Below, in pieces: positions 1 through 11,459 of a stretch of DNA of 64,000 nucleotides (position 1 is the stretch's first letter; every line of letters starts with the position of its first letter). This DNA comes from Candidula unifasciata. Taxonomy: Eukaryota > Mollusca > Gastropoda > Stylommatophora > Geomitridae. The notes below the pieces were generated by a model. The model had not been told where the DNA came from and searched no databases. It saw only the letters and a list, made by a program, of their open reading frames with translations. The translations under genes and the position numbers were made by a program. Where the stretch lies: the NCBI GenBank assembly GCA_905116865.2, contig CAJHNH020002515.1, positions 1 through 64,000 of the forward strand. Direction: 5' to 3'.

Positions 1-1472
1 CTGTTGATGACAGACTTGGCAAATGAAGACAACCTTTTATAGGTTGTTATCAGAGCTTTGATTTAAAATATTCTTACCCTGCTGGGTGCTGGGTTTATCT
101 GGAGGTCTCGAGTTCGAAACCTGGTTTGATGAACATTGCTTTCAACCTCTGTGCTGTTAATAACGCTTTAATATATTGTTATGTCTTCTTCTTTTTTCCA
201 AGAGCGAGAATCTATGCTTGTAAATTTATTTCCTCCACTGTTTTCAATAATGATACCTGTTTTCCCAGTAATTGCCATGCTTGATTAAATTATTATCGCT
301 ATTTGTATGCCTAGTTACCTATACTTTTTTTTTTTTTTTAAACAGTGGCAGTTATTGTTAATTCTTGAGAACTCAAGGTTTGTAATATGTCATGTGTTGT
401 TGTTGATATTGCTGAATGCTATTCCGTCCACTTACGATGTTTGAAATTGTTAATGTAAACGACGGATCAAGCCATCAAGCTATAGTGTTTAGGTTTGGGT
501 TTATATTTTGACACGAAGTTGACATCAGTATTTAAGCATCAATGCTTTTTTTTTAATGTAGTTTGTAAGTGGTTGCATTATTTTCTGTGTTCAGGGCTGA
601 TAAAAGCTCTCCAACCGCATCATCTAGAGCCGTGTTTTACTCGCAGACTGACTAGTTCTATCTCTCGTTCTGGCTGACTTTATAATTTTTGTTTGTTTGT
701 TGATTGCATTATAATAGAAGTTTATAAACAATTGAAGTCTATTACACTGTTCTCTTAAAGTTCTACAGATCAAACAGAAAACAGCAGTGACCAACAAATC
801 ATTTCCAAGGTTCTATAAAAAACGAAATTATTTTAAAGAATGAATCCAGTAACTGGCCGTGACAAAGACGGCACTGACAATGCGAGATATGAAATACAAA
901 GAGCAAAGCACAACATGATTGATTTAAACAGAAATCAATACAAGGCCGAACAGAAACGACACTTCAAAGACAGCGCGGCAAATCACAAAGGAGAAGGCGC
1001 GCCATGCCAGATATCGAACATAAATTCTTGATTTATGAGACAATGGGGAACATTGATCAGAAATAGCTCACAGGATTACTGTTTCGTTGACAGTTATGCT
1101 AGCCAATTGAACAGTCTTTAGTGTAGTCTTGCAGTACGAGAATAGCCTTTGGCTGGCTTGTTTGTCAAGGAAACGAATTTGTTTTCTAATATCTTTCTCC
1201 CTGAAGTAGCTAATAAACAAAAGTTTATATTGTATGACAAAAGCTATCAGTCTGTCTAGTTATCTGCCTACGCATTAAACTGCCCGTCTTTATTAGACTA
1301 CCTACATGACTGCAAGGAGTCCTCACTGTCTGTCTGTCTGTCATGTGTCTGCAAATTTATCACCACTTGCTAGTGTTTAAAAAAAAATATATATTTCACG
1401 TATGCTGCCATTCATTTACGCATCCATATCTCAGTTCTGCCGTCTATCAAACCATTCATTAATTAGTGTTTA
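1..1472. other. unassigned AT-rich DNA, no supported gene
   Basis: I see no recognisable coding sequence. A 63-codon open frame at 840-1031 (+) has no motif I know and is probably chance. Around 100-115 there is a pol III B-box-like string (GAGTTCGAAACC), possibly a worn SINE head, but no A box is convincing. Short T and A runs occur near 330 and 1380. Confidence 0.5.
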
Positions 1473-1487
1473 CATCTCTCAACCCAT
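1473..1487. repeat. target-site duplication, left copy (15 bp)
   Basis: The string CATCTCTCAACCCAT recurs exactly at 2826-2840, on the other side of the LINE remnant. Exact direct repeats hugging both ends are the mark of target-primed insertion. Confidence 0.9.
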
Positions 1488-2825
1488 CATCATCATCAGG
1501 TGCCTTGCCGACTGGCGTGGGCGATCATGCCTCTCCATAATCTGCGATCTCCTGCAGCATGTATCAGTTCGTGTGCCGACACACCTCTATGCCATGCAAC
1601 AAGACCGTCAAGCATCTTCTCTCGTTGTCTTTCTCTATCCCTTTTTCTACAGATCTTTCCAGTGGTCACAACATGTTCTATTTTCCCTCTTCTCATAACA
1701 TGGCCGAAAAATGATGTCTCCTTCTGATGTCTGTGATAAGTTGTCTTCGGGCTCCCGCCTCTTTCAAAACCTCTTGGTTGCTTTTTTTTACTGTCCAAAG
1801 TATTCTAAGCATTCTTCTGTAAAACCACATCTCTGAGGCCTCTAAAAATTGTTTGGCCTGCCTACCGATTGTTCAGGATTCACATCCATATGTTAAAACT
1901 GGATGTATGTAGCAAGCAAGAATTCTTTTTCTAATTCTTAATGACAAGGATATATTGCACAAGATGTTTTTCATTTTATAAAATGCAGTTTTTGCCTGTC
2001 CAATTCTGTTTCTTATTTCAGTTATGCATCTTCCATCTGATGTTATCCATGTGCCCAGATACTTAAATTTATGTACTTGTCTTAAAATAACACCATTGAC
2101 TTTTATTACACATTTAGGAATAATTTGTTTCTTTGATACCACCATTACTTCTGTCTTCCCATTATTCAAACTGAGGCCCATTCTTCCACTTTCTAACACC
2201 ACAATGTCTATCATTTCCTGTAGTTCTTTCTGACTTGTTGCTATCAAGACAGTGTCATCAGCATAACGTAAATTGTTTATATTGCGCCTACCAACCACAA
2301 TTCCGGGCATATCAATTAAAGATCTCATTATATATTCACTGCATATTGAAAACAAATTAGGTGACAGAACACATCCTTGTCGTAAACCCCTCTTTATGCT
2401 TTGAAATGTACCTAAACAGTTGTTTATTCTTAAAGCTGCTGTTTGCTGCCAATACATATTCTTTATTATTCGTAGATCTCTTCCATAAATGTTTAATTTT
2501 TCTAACAGTTTGATTACTTCTTCATGCTTCACACAGTCAAATGCTTTAGAATAGTCTGTGAAGCATAAGTACAAATCAGTCTTTACTTCTATAGCTCTTT
2601 CTCACAATGTCCTTAGGATGTAAATGGCATTGTTTGTACCTTTTCCTTCTACAAACCCACATTGTTCATCGCTGATTTCTGGTTTAATTTTGTTTCTTAT
2701 TCTTGTCATAATTATTGTCAGTAAAATCTTAGTCATGTGACTCATAAGACTTATTGTGCGATGGTCTTCACATTTTAAAGTGCCTGTTTTCTTTGGCAGA
2801 GCTATAAATATGGATTTTAAAAGGT
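1488..2825 (-). mobile_element. 5'-truncated RTE-like LINE with 15-bp TSD
   Basis: A non-LTR retrotransposon inserted on the minus strand. Its 3' end, at 1488-1499, is a short (CAT)n/(ATG)n run, as in RTE-type LINEs that end in simple trinucleotide repeats. Its 5' end is cut off inside the reverse-transcriptase gene at about 2825, so it lacks the endonuclease and the fingers of the polymerase. The exact 15-bp duplication at both ends shows this is the original insertion boundary, not later erosion. A longer relative lies at 37513-39500 on the opposite strand. Confidence 0.9.
1496..2825 (-). pseudogene. reverse transcriptase fragment (RTE-like LINE ORF2)
   Basis: The C-terminal two thirds of a LINE reverse transcriptase, which in a live element copies its own RNA into a nicked target. 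Palm motifs are clear: a SKAFDCV motif A, an RQGC-LSP motif B, and the YADD catalytic motif at 2254-2265. A WT-type thumb and a C-terminal FFGHV segment follow. The frame is broken by a TGA at 2602-2604, where the sister copy at 38.3 kb has a serine codon, by a TGA replacing tryptophan at 1873-1875, and by a frameshift near 1790. The last part, at 1496-1798, is open and ends at the normal stop next to the 3' repeat. It is dead, and a 5' truncation at birth makes it unlikely that it ever moved again. RTE is my best clade call from motif style; a related clade is possible. Confidence 0.9.
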
Positions 2826-2840
2826 CATCTCTCAACCCAT
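2826..2840. repeat. target-site duplication, right copy (15 bp)
   Basis: Exact partner of 1473-1487, at the 5' end of the truncated LINE. Confidence 0.9.
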
Positions 2841-2877
2841 GCGTCTTTATTTCTCAGCTAATCTATGGACCAGCCCA

Positions 2878-3190
2878 TTTATTCATTGTCTTGATCTTTT
2901 CTCCGGTGGTACTGTGTGTTGGGAAATGTATAAGCGGACAGACTGGTTGGCTCTGCACAACTTCGTGCAATGGTAATGCATGATGAGGCCCTTTGTTAGC
3001 ACGTGTGCAGCTCGGAGGGGCAAATTGATCATCACAGTCTGATGAGACTGATGCAGCGAGGTGGGACAGCGGGGTCTGGCCGATACTCGACTCTCGGAGA
3101 ACAGGCAGAGCGGACAAATAATCAGATTGCTACTAGCATCATTGGTACTGGAACTCTGTGCCGGTAGATGAAAATGGGGTAGAACGCTCA
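2878..3190 (+). pseudogene. RNase H-LINE (family I-A) C-terminal fragment
   Basis: The plus-strand translation carries the end of an RNase H domain (GVLGNEQADRLAG-like, here eroded by stops). It is followed by the family tail that recurs about eleven times in this window (RGVTRGSGR, then TGTISIGTL). In live elements of the Ingi/I group RNase H follows the reverse transcriptase and removes the RNA template. Several stops and frame changes are present, so it is a relic. Confidence 0.7.
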
Positions 3191-3308
3191 CCACCTCTCC
3201 CACCCACCCCATCATGCTCCCTATAATATTCTCTTCTGTCAGCACGCCTGAAATCTAGCAGTGCATGCTTAAAAAATACAAAATATGCTACTTGCCTGCC
3301 CATTAGAG

Positions 3309-3535
3309 TTTAAAACAAGTTGCAGAACAAACCTAGTATGTTTCTTTGTGATGTCAATAGTAGTTTAACATTCATCAGTTTACCATGCCTTACTGAATTA
3401 TCTGTTCTCGGCACTACATTTGAAATCAACGCAAGGCGGTTTGCTGTCAAACGGTCCGAAGCTGGGATCAAACCAAGCACCATGGCATAACGAAACAGTT
3501 CGCAACCCCTAAGCCACAGACGCCAACGAATCTCC
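3309..3535 (-). mobile_element. tRNA-derived SINE, family A
   Basis: Read on the minus strand the element opens with a tRNA-like head. An A-box-like GTGGCTTAGGGGTTGC is followed after about 45 bases by a B-box-like GGTTTGATCCCAGC, the internal pol III promoter. A shared body (ACCGCCTTGCGTTG, then a GCAAAC-rich part, then TTTGTTCTGCAAC near the end) follows. Five copies are visible here: this one, 5826, 10573, 30893 and 39675. It needs enzymes supplied by a LINE to move. Confidence 0.8.
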
Positions 3536-3539
3536 ACTA

Positions 3540-4544
3540 TCCTCTACTCTCTGATTGCTATTGGTTCTTTTCTTGGTTGTATATTCTCTGTTTTACCCGT
3601 GTGGGTTTTAGGGCCCCATTGTGGGGGAAAACAAATATAGACCCACAGCTTCCTCAACAAGCGCTTTCTTCGGAGTCGGAGTGCATCTGTCTGAGAGGCA
3701 AGGAACCAACAGTCTGCATACAGATAAGCTAGATATGTAACATGGATGTGCTCACAACAGTCAGTTGTTTTTTTAACAACACTCAAGTCCAGACGTGGAC
3801 AAACAATCAGGAGTTTACAGCCGATGAAAGAGAGGAAGAAAAAGAAATGTTTTGTCAACCCTAGGTTCGCTAATCTTTAAATGCTCCTTCCAGTGCTGTT
3901 TTGTAATACACATTTTGTGTTTTAAAATTGCTGAAATATCTTGGATGTCTCTCTTTTTATGTGTCTTCAAATTTAGTTTGTGCATTTTCAGACATTTGTG
4001 TTTAGTTATTTTTGTTTCCATGATAAGCCACCTTTTCAACTGCACAAAAGTTCTTTACAAGTAATAAAAAGGACGTTATCTCAGATGTCTTCGTTTCTCT
4101 CCAAGGAACATCTGCCTCACTGGAGAGCATTACGCAAAACACGAGCTCTCGCAACAACTGCTGTATATCCCCATATACAGGTACACAATAAGACGTTCTA
4201 ATTGCCTGGATATCTAAACCAGATAGTAAGATCGCATATTCATAACATTGGGCAATTCTCCTTATTCAACTCATAACTTGACTCGATTTCTGTCGGACGT
4301 CATGTGAAAATTGTCCGCGCCAACAAATAACTTTTAAAGGAGCGGGTTTGGCGTACAGAGACATAACACAAAAGACTGCACCCCGTGGCAGTACAGAAAT
4401 TACCCATCTAGAACACAGTTTCTTAACTTATTTGACTGTCACTCTGTTTTTCAATGAGACTATTACGCAGCTCCCCGCCTTAGCTGGGAAACTTACCATA
4501 CATGTAAACGTACAAAACAATACTTGCACTTTTGAATACTGAAC
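3540..4544. other. unassigned DNA, no supported gene
   Basis: Small open frames on both strands (for example 3544-3858 and 3815-4045 on the minus strand) show no recognisable domain. No transposon family that I could match elsewhere in the window is evident. Confidence 0.5.
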
Positions 4545-4765
4545 ATTAGGCTGACTGACTGACTTTCTACCCCACCAGGACATCACACAAGCGATAAACA
4601 CCCGATGACACAAAGTGCCACCATGCGGATGAGGATCACCGTGGAGAGGTCCCAGAAACCGCGTTCAGACACTTGGCCATATTTATGGCCTGTATATATT
4701 GCGGCCCACGGCAAAAGCCAGGGTGAAGCTTCAAATAAAAAATTGCATCCTGAAAAGGACGATAG
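4545..4765 (-). mobile_element. ~190-bp hairpin-headed repeat (family D), copy 1
   Basis: Matches the repeats at 19210-19448, 17200-17375 and 41443-41640. In family orientation it starts with a stem-loop (CGTCC/GGATG arms near 4750), runs through a conserved core with CTGGGACCTCTCCACGG-type and GTCATCGGGTGTTTATCGC-type blocks, and ends in a (AGTC)n tetranucleotide run next to GTAGAAA. No protein is encoded. A conserved core plus ACTG-type tetranucleotide tail recalls the pearl/DINE-like nonautonomous elements of molluscs, but I cannot prove the class. Confidence 0.75.
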
Positions 4766-4769
4766 AGAA

Positions 4770-5820
4770 TGAAACCTAACATTAGGTAACCACTTTGAGT
4801 TTGTATGTTTCACAACTGTTAAAATACGCCAAGAACAATATTTTAAACTGTTTGTTTCTTCGGTAGTCTTCTTGTCAATGCTTCCACCGGGGGTCTCCTT
4901 AGCGAAGTAGTCAAGCCTTTGCCTCACGCTCTGAAGGTCATAGGTTCGTTTCACGGCGGCGTCTGTACTACAGAGGACGCGCTCTGTGCGGCGCTCTCGG
5001 CAGGCAGATAGCTGCTCTGCGGAGAGAGACTGAACCACATGCGATAAAACTCTGCGCAATGAAGTCGATCATTTCATCTTCTTCATCTTCACTTTCGCTT
5101 CCATCGATTTCATAGTTTTCTTCAACATCTCTCATTGTCCAATTAATTGTAAACCACTGCCACCCCCTCTATCATTCCAAAGCCCCATTGACACCCCGTG
5201 CTTACTACCGCCCCTTGACCATTACCGCACCCCTACAAGGCGTTGCTGCCCACAATGTAGACTAAAGCCCTGCAACATTCTCTTGCTTTTAGGTCAGTGT
5301 TCAAAATGTAATATTTGACTTTGTGGAGCTGGTTTTAAAATCATAATCATAATGCATTTCCGTTAGCCGGTGCTGGAGTAGCTAATCCTTCTATGGCTTT
5401 TCTTTGTTTCACCGGTACTTATTGTGGCAGCAGAATATGAACAGTGTAACCCCCCAAGCGCAACGTAACACCTGATTAAGAAGGGTTGTCGTGTGGTATA
5501 GGCAGCTTTTCCTGCAAGAATAGACCAACAATGAATAGGTTTTCATTAAAGAGACTCTACTAGCAGGCTAAAGAAGCAATATGTGGGATAGAAGGCACAC
5601 TACAAAGATTACCTGAGAAAATAATTTAAAAAAAAAAGAGCCGTAATATTGTTACATAATTTTAAAGAAGAAGAACAACATGAAGATAAAGAAGAAGAAG
5701 GATTTTAGTATTTAAAAAACAAACAAACCAGAAACACTACTTTGTTACACGTATTTCAGCTAACAATAAGTCGATGGCTTGTGTTGATTTTTTTTTAAAT
5801 ATTTGAAATAGAATACTGAT
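4770..5820. other. unassigned DNA
   Basis: Apart from the small acidic frame at 4968-5135 I see no gene. A-rich and GAAGAA-type low-complexity patches lie at 5625-5715. Confidence 0.5.
4968..5135 (-). CDS. small acidic ORF, 55 codons, unknown
   Basis: An ATG at 5133-5135 opens a 55-residue frame with a strongly acidic stretch (EIDGSESEDEEDE) followed by an aliphatic, arginine-rich tail. Acidic N-termini of this sort occur in piggyBac-like transposases and in many nuclear proteins, so it might be the start of a broken transposase, but nothing downstream confirms that. Probability of a real gene is low. Confidence 0.15.
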   Translation of the reverse strand: MRDVEENYEIDGSESEDEEDEMIDFIAQSFIACGSVSLRRAAICLPRAPHRARPL

Positions 5821-5825
5821 ACTGG

Positions 5826-6055
5826 TGTGGACACTGTGGCTAAGTCGATGCGAACGCTTCGTAACGCCGAGATGCTGGGTTCGATCCCAGCTGCGGACAA
5901 TACGCCTTGAGTTGGTTTCGACAGTGGTATCAAGAAAGCCGACCGTCCATGAGCAATGGCAAACTACTGGACGTAAATTTGCCTACAAAAACCACACAAC
6001 AGCCACGAGCTGTTGGGGTTGGTTCTGCAATGCCCTGTAAAGGATACGCAACTAA
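5826..6055 (+). mobile_element. tRNA-derived SINE, family A
   Basis: Best-preserved copy of family A. The A-box-like TGTGGCTAAGTCGATGCG and B-box GGGTTCGATCCCAGC are correctly spaced. The body ends with GGTTCTGCAATGCCCTGTAAAG, close to the ends of the copies at 31.1 and 39.9 kb. Confidence 0.85.
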
Positions 6056-6059
6056 CTGA

Positions 6060-7446
6060 TACTGGTTGCATTTAAATATAATACGCATACTTAAAATAGC
6101 CACAACTTTAAATGTAGGTGTTTTGAAAAAGACTACCCTGGAAGACAATCACTGAAAAGACGGGAAAATGCTAGTGAAGATGCTGGAAGACAGAATATCG
6201 CATACAACATCATGAGAGAGTCATCCTTTCCAGGCCACGTTATAAAAGAAAATAAAACTGAAGCTTGTTTATCGGCGATCGGGTCACGCATTGGCTGGAC
6301 AGTGGATGGCTTCATCGTCGGTCGGGACAGTATTTGGTTCTCTTTCTCTTGATCGCGTCAACACTGCGTTATTAATTTTCAGGACTACTAGGTGGCGATC
6401 AATGCTAAGTCATTTTATATGACGCAAAAAAACCTAGTCGCAATTATAGCCAATGCTCCCTCTTCAGGGGGTGCCTGTAAACGTGAAAATTTATCTTTAG
6501 CAAAGCAAGTCAAGTGGAACATATTGTGACTACTAGACAGATTAACGCCAATTAGATAAGGAAAGACATAAAGAAGTGACCATTGACAGCCAGCCTTTTG
6601 TCCCGACAGGGAAGTGTGTCAGACATTCGGCTGGGGATTTCAAGATGTGTCGAAGCATGATGGTGAACGCTATTCCTTAAGACACTTGATAGTGACGGGT
6701 ATGATGACAGGTAAACATTATATAGTGATCTTAAACTGTTGACTCAAATGCTTATCGCTTACTTTGTATGATAGTGATAGATAATAAAACCAGGGGCTAG
6801 GTTATCTTTTCCCCGTCGCTTAACGGCTGAAGTGTTTCATAATAATGATAATGATGATGACGACGACAACCAGGAGCTCCGGAACCTGAGGGTTCAGGCA
6901 ACTTGAGGCCCATCCCCAATGTTCTGTTGTTTGGGGGAGTACTGAGGCCCCAGGAAAATTGTGATGAAGTAAAGTGGTCAGTTTAAACCATGCATATAAA
7001 TTATTCTTCCGAGTGTTATCACAGTATTATTATGTATGTTTCAGTGTTTATTATATTATTATGCTCTTAAACCAGAATTAGTCTATTTAAACTCACCGCC
7101 CAACCTTTTGTATCTGTAAAATATGTGTGGCTTTTGGGAGAAGAGCTAAGCGCCTACTTCAATTTTTTTTTAATTGTTTGTTTTTGCTAATAATGTTTTC
7201 TTTATCAGCGCGCCTGTTACAATTTAGCTTGTACTTATCAAGACAAACACGCATGTTTGCGTGAAACAATGCATGCCTCTAACAAAGTTTATTAAAGTGC
7301 GACGCCATTTGTCAACACTGGAAGAGATAGCATGTTCCGGGGCAGAAACAAATATCGTAGGGAATTAACCGGGGAGAAGGTGATACAGCACAAACATTTT
7401 GAATATTTGGCAAGAAAAAGGCAAAGCCAGTGAGATAATATCGGGA
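6060..7446. other. mostly unassigned; weak dispersed repeat at 6283-6350
   Basis: No gene is supported. About 80 bases around 6283-6350 (GGACAGTATTTGG and flanks) resemble 53090-53175, so this is a dispersed repeat of unknown class. A short GATGATGACGACGAC run is at 6845-6870. Confidence 0.45.
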
Positions 7447-7935
7447 AAATAAGAATGGAAGGTGTTGAATGCTGAAAGTTGAATGAAGAAACGACATCAC
7501 AGCACTCGGGACACTCCCATAAGCGCTCCGTCCCTATCTTCAGCAGCAAGCGAAGAGTTAATATTCCAATGGTATCAGTAACTGTCTAATTGTATATCCG
7601 TCTCGCCTTTTCCCCGAGTGTCCAGCTTCGGCCAGATCCCCTTGTAACTCCTCGCAGCGCCATTCTTCTCAGACCGTAATGACCTATCTGTGCCTCGGAA
7701 CCGTTCATTCTCTCCCACAGGCCCTTCACAACATCCAGCTTGACATACATCAGTTCACCATCAAGTGGTGCAGAACAGGGCAGTCTATCTGCCTGCTCAT
7801 TTTCCAACACACCCGTATAACCTGGAGAAAATATCCAAAGGATGCTAACTACCCAGGACCTTTGAAGTGATGCTTGCCACTCTGCACAGAGCATGCCTGT
7901 CTCCACGTTTCTCAACATGCTCTGTGAGCTGGAAG
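7447..7935 (-). pseudogene. RNase H-LINE (family I-A) 3' end
   Basis: Reading the minus strand from about 7930 gives the last third of RNase H (WIFSPGYTGVLENEQADRL, including the final catalytic Asp in NEQAD). The long basic linker RGVTRGSGRSWT follows, then the tail TGTISIG...GTERLWECPECCDVV. The longest uninterrupted part is 7586-7918 (110 codons). The tail continues in another frame after a stop, so it is not functional. 5'-truncated near 7935. Confidence 0.85.
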
Positions 7936-8004
7936 GTGTTTAGTGATGCGGTGTAAAAAAAAAAATTGGCCCTTTTAATGATATTGGGGCATTGAACACA
8001 TAGC

Positions 8005-8285
8005 AAAGGTCCCTTTTACACACCAGTGTTGCTGTATCAGGCATGTGAGACTAGGAGCATATTTTGTAAAGACAGATGAGTCAGCTAGATTAGTGATGTG
8101 GTCAACGTCACGCCGACTGCATTAACTTACCATTACTTTGCCTGGTACACATTTAAGGCAGGGTCCACCTGAGGGCCAAAGTCATGCATGCCAAATACAA
8201 ATCTGGCTGCATGCAGATAGAATACAAGACCTTCCGATCCGCAAGCGAGCTTATAGCCACTAAATTACACCTGTTACCATTGAAC
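8005..8285 (-). mobile_element. tRNA-derived SINE, family B
   Basis: On the minus strand the head (TTCGGATCCG-like and TAGTGG/TATAAGCTCG elements, near 8229-8285) is followed by the family B body: GTCGACC..., TACC(A/T)GG, AAAGTAA, GACGTTGACCACATCAC. Its tail, read on the plus strand, begins CAAAGGTCCCTTTTACAC. Family B recurs at 16.8, 29.2, 36.6, 40.5, 46.8 and 58.0 kb. Confidence 0.65.
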
Positions 8286-8289
8286 ATAT

Positions 8290-8640
8290 AGTGTGAAAAA
8301 TCACATTTCTAGTGACCCATGGACACTCAATAGATGATTTTGGTGAATATCGTGCCAGCCGCTTTTACTTGCCATACAGTTTTTTGGACACATTTACTAC
8401 GAGGATTTTCTTCTTAGTAGGGTTCACCGGCTGCAAAGTAGGACGAAAAGTTCTGGTTGTTCGTCCACTTCTGGAAACTTGACCTGTTCCAGAACCTAAA
8501 TGTTGCCTGTACATCCGTTTTACACATCTCACTCATTTATGCAGACCGTTTGTTCTTTTCCTCACAAGCAGATGCACGTCGACTTCGAAGGGGGCTCCTA
8601 ATTGGTCGACTCTTACGGCATGCTTAAATAGTTAGTTGGT
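8290..8640. other. unassigned; possible dispersed repeat at 8395-8515
   Basis: A stretch starting at the CACCGGCTGCAAAG block loosely resembles 12780-12930 (GCCGGCTGCAATC). Both may be worn copies of one 3' untranslated element, but the match is weak. Confidence 0.3.
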
Positions 8641-9400
8641 CGACAGATTATCCTCAGTACACATCAAATCAGAAGTGCTCTGATCTCGTCCTCAGTAAAT
8701 CCCGCAGCGTGTAGCGCCTCCCGACACCAATTTTTGTGTTGGTTTCTTTTTCTTCTTTGGCTTCCCGCATAGTGCTTGTCTGGTCACACCCGTTTTAACC
8801 TGCTGTTCTTGACACAGTCATCACTTGGTTGTCGTAGAGCTTTCAGTATATCAGCATGGTCCATAGCTTGCCCGCCCTCCACGGTAGCTTTACCTGCAAG
8901 CCGATCAGCTTGCTCATTTCCTTGCACGCCTGCGGCCCTGGCACTCTCTTCGGATCCATCCCTTCTCTATCTCACTCAACATACTCATTCAGTCACCGAG
9001 AAAACATGCGCGGGAAAAGGTCTGTGTTTCCAGCCATACTATTGCTTTGGCCACTGTGATGACCTCCATAGTCGGACAACACGTGATCATGGCAAAAGCA
9101 CTAGAATCTTGCTTCAATATTCTAACTCCAACCTGAGCCGTAAAAGCCTAAGAGCCTAACCGCAGATCCAACTGTATAAATAGCAGCATCTCCCAGCAGA
9201 GAATTCTCGAAAATCAACGCCTGCACTTCTTTCTCAACAGCTGCTGGACTTTCTTGACAGCTTTTTCTGTCTAGACGGATGCAAAAAGAAAAGGTCGCAC
9301 AGCACTCTATTGGTACTTGTACCCAATCCTCACCAGGTTCCATGACCTCAAGTGAACACCTGCTGAATAATTTCCTGGCCTGTCCGATTTTCATCTTTTT
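8640..9400 (-). pseudogene. RNase H domain of a second LINE family (I-B)
   Basis: Reading down the minus strand from 9394 gives an RNase H domain. A DAAIYTVGSAV start is followed, after a frame change near 9125, by AFAMITCCPTMEVITVAKAIVWLET, then GD-MSMLSEIEKGWIRRECQGR, then AGVQGNEQADRLAGKATVEGG. Motif order matches the DEDD RNase H fold of Ingi/I-type LINEs. The first catalytic Asp, normally in YTDGS, is valine here. There is also a stop in the third motif and at least one frameshift. It shares the fold but not the tail of family I-A, so it is a separate family. Confidence 0.8.
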
Positions 9401-10572
9401 AACCTACTGCCTTTCCTACTTCCTAATGTCTCCATGCAGTGGGTGTAGAGTGTGTGCGATGACTATGAGTTAGGCACTTTCTCGGCACATTTTAATGTTT
9501 TTGGGTAAGAGAAGGTCTTTTCCTTTTTACCCCATAATGGGGCATCAGAGGTCACACAGAGAGATGAGAGGATCAGTTACACCTATCCATGACAATGCGT
9601 TGTCAAACTTAAGACACATGGGCTGGCAGGAAAACCCTAGTAACTGGGCCACCGCAGCACCCATGTGAGGCCTTCTAATCACAATAAATGGAAACATAAT
9701 GATCATTACACAGCAATAAAAGTACCACTTCCTTGACTGCGACCACTTGCATGACAACCGCACATTTACTAAGAACGTCTTCAGAACATGAACAATCAAT
9801 ATATGAATTCAGACACGGCCACTGGGGAGAATGAAAATCACATTCAATATTTGATCACTGATAAACCCTGCCTCTGACTGGAGGTGGCGGTGACCGGTCG
9901 ATGAGAGCGTTCTGGTGTCACTATGTTATAGAAGGTGCAGTATAATGAGAAATGTTGACGCTGTCAAAATGACAACTAGACTGCATGCAAATGTATTGAT
10001 TAACAATAACAATTCTTAGGGAAGAGAAGTCAACAGAAGGCTTTTTCTTTTTCTCTTGCTTATCTTCTCAACAGGTGAGCAGAGGCCCTTAATCAACTTA
10101 CGTCAAGCCTATTACATCCATATTTTTCATTGGCTGAATACTACAGCAAGATTTTTTTTTTCTTCTTCTTCTTATTAATATTTTTCTTTTTCTTATTATT
10201 ATAAATAATGATTTTATTATTATTCTAGCCCGATTATTCTATACTCAGTGGTAATTTGGTCATAAGTGATTGTCTTTTTGTAGAAGCCGAATTGGTGCAT
10301 TTTCCTAAGATTACGGCATTATTATTTTAGGTCTCCTATTTTATTGTTCAGACGCTGTTAATGATTTTAACGAATGACACGATTAGTGAGTTTAAGCCGC
10401 TAAGACTGATACTGTTGACAATTACACAAAAACATACACAAAAGACTCTTTTTACACAACTGATGCACCAGAAACATGATGCTAGAACAATAACTCTATT
10501 GAACATCATGAGTGATGTAGTGGATTTTACAGCGAGTATCTCTCCTTCTTAGGATATAGGTTAGTTGGGTAC
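9400..10572. other. unassigned DNA
   Basis: No gene or matched repeat is evident. T-rich, TTCTTC and TTATTA low-complexity sequence lies at 10148-10225. Confidence 0.5.
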
Positions 10573-10745
10573 CTTTTACAGGACGCTGTTGTGGTTTTTC
10601 TAGGCTAATTTACATTCAGTAGTGTGACATTGCAACTGACGGTCGACTCTCGGTACCGCTGGCTGTCGATACCAACGTTAGACGGTCTGCTGCCAAATCG
10701 CCCGCAGCTGGGATCGAAGTAACGCCTAAGCCACAGACGACTACC
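10573..10745 (-). mobile_element. tRNA-derived SINE, family A
   Basis: Minus-strand copy with the A-box end near 10735 (GTCTGTGGCTTAGGCG), the B-box region GATCCCAGCTGCGGGCG at about 10698-10715, and the shared tail TTTTACAGGACG at 10573. Worn but co-linear with the other copies. Confidence 0.7.
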
Positions 10746-11159
10746 TATGGCATAACGTGGAAATATTTTTGTAGGTTGAGACGACCGGGATTGTTGTATA
10801 AGTAAGTATACGCAAACATCGCAATGGTTCAAAGCGAGAGTTCATGCCACTGTCGGTCTCACGACCTGTCCTATGTTGTGATGGTGTCCATCTCTTTCGT
10901 AATGTCAGCACTTTAACCGTTGTCTCTTTTCTCGTGTTGTCAAGGCTTACATGCGTGATTATTTCAACGTTTTGCTACTTGCGCGACGGTTCAAAAGTAT
11001 CGAAACTGTAATGTTTTCGTATTTCATTGTCACTTGATTCTTTTTCTGGTGGGAAGCCATGTCCAAGGAATGTGGACATACACAAATTTACCAGTTTCAA
11101 TGCTCATAAACAGTCACGACTGCAGCGCTTCCCCTGCAGTACTTCTTACTTGTACATAG

Positions 11160-11458
11160 TTGCCTGCAGCGCCTCAGAGAGTCTCACGACAACATAACCT
11201 CTCTAAAACATTATATACGGCTGGCGTACACCGAACGAAGCCATCTCTTGGCACCCCTACAACATAGGACAGGCCATGCGAGCGACTGCGGCATGAATGG
11301 GATGGTAGGGAACTCTCGCTGTGCGGGAAAGTTCGTGAAAAGTTTCCATTTTTTTTTCCCAATAGCCTAGCGCAGAAATTGAACCCTACTCCTCAAAGAT
11401 TACAAAACTGTTAAACACGTTCACTAACCTCTAAGCTACAGTGCAGCACTTACTCCCC
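11160..11458 (-). mobile_element. possible tRNA-derived SINE, family E
   Basis: Read on the minus strand, 11455-11375 looks like a tRNA gene relic. The A box TGTAGCTTAGAGGTTAG and the B box GGGTTCAATTTC are about 50 bases apart, the spacing of a pol III promoter. Sequence downstream to 11160 may be the SINE body. The open frame at 11174-11362 (-) lies within it and is probably incidental. Only one copy is obvious here. Confidence 0.5.
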
Positions 11459-11459
11459 C

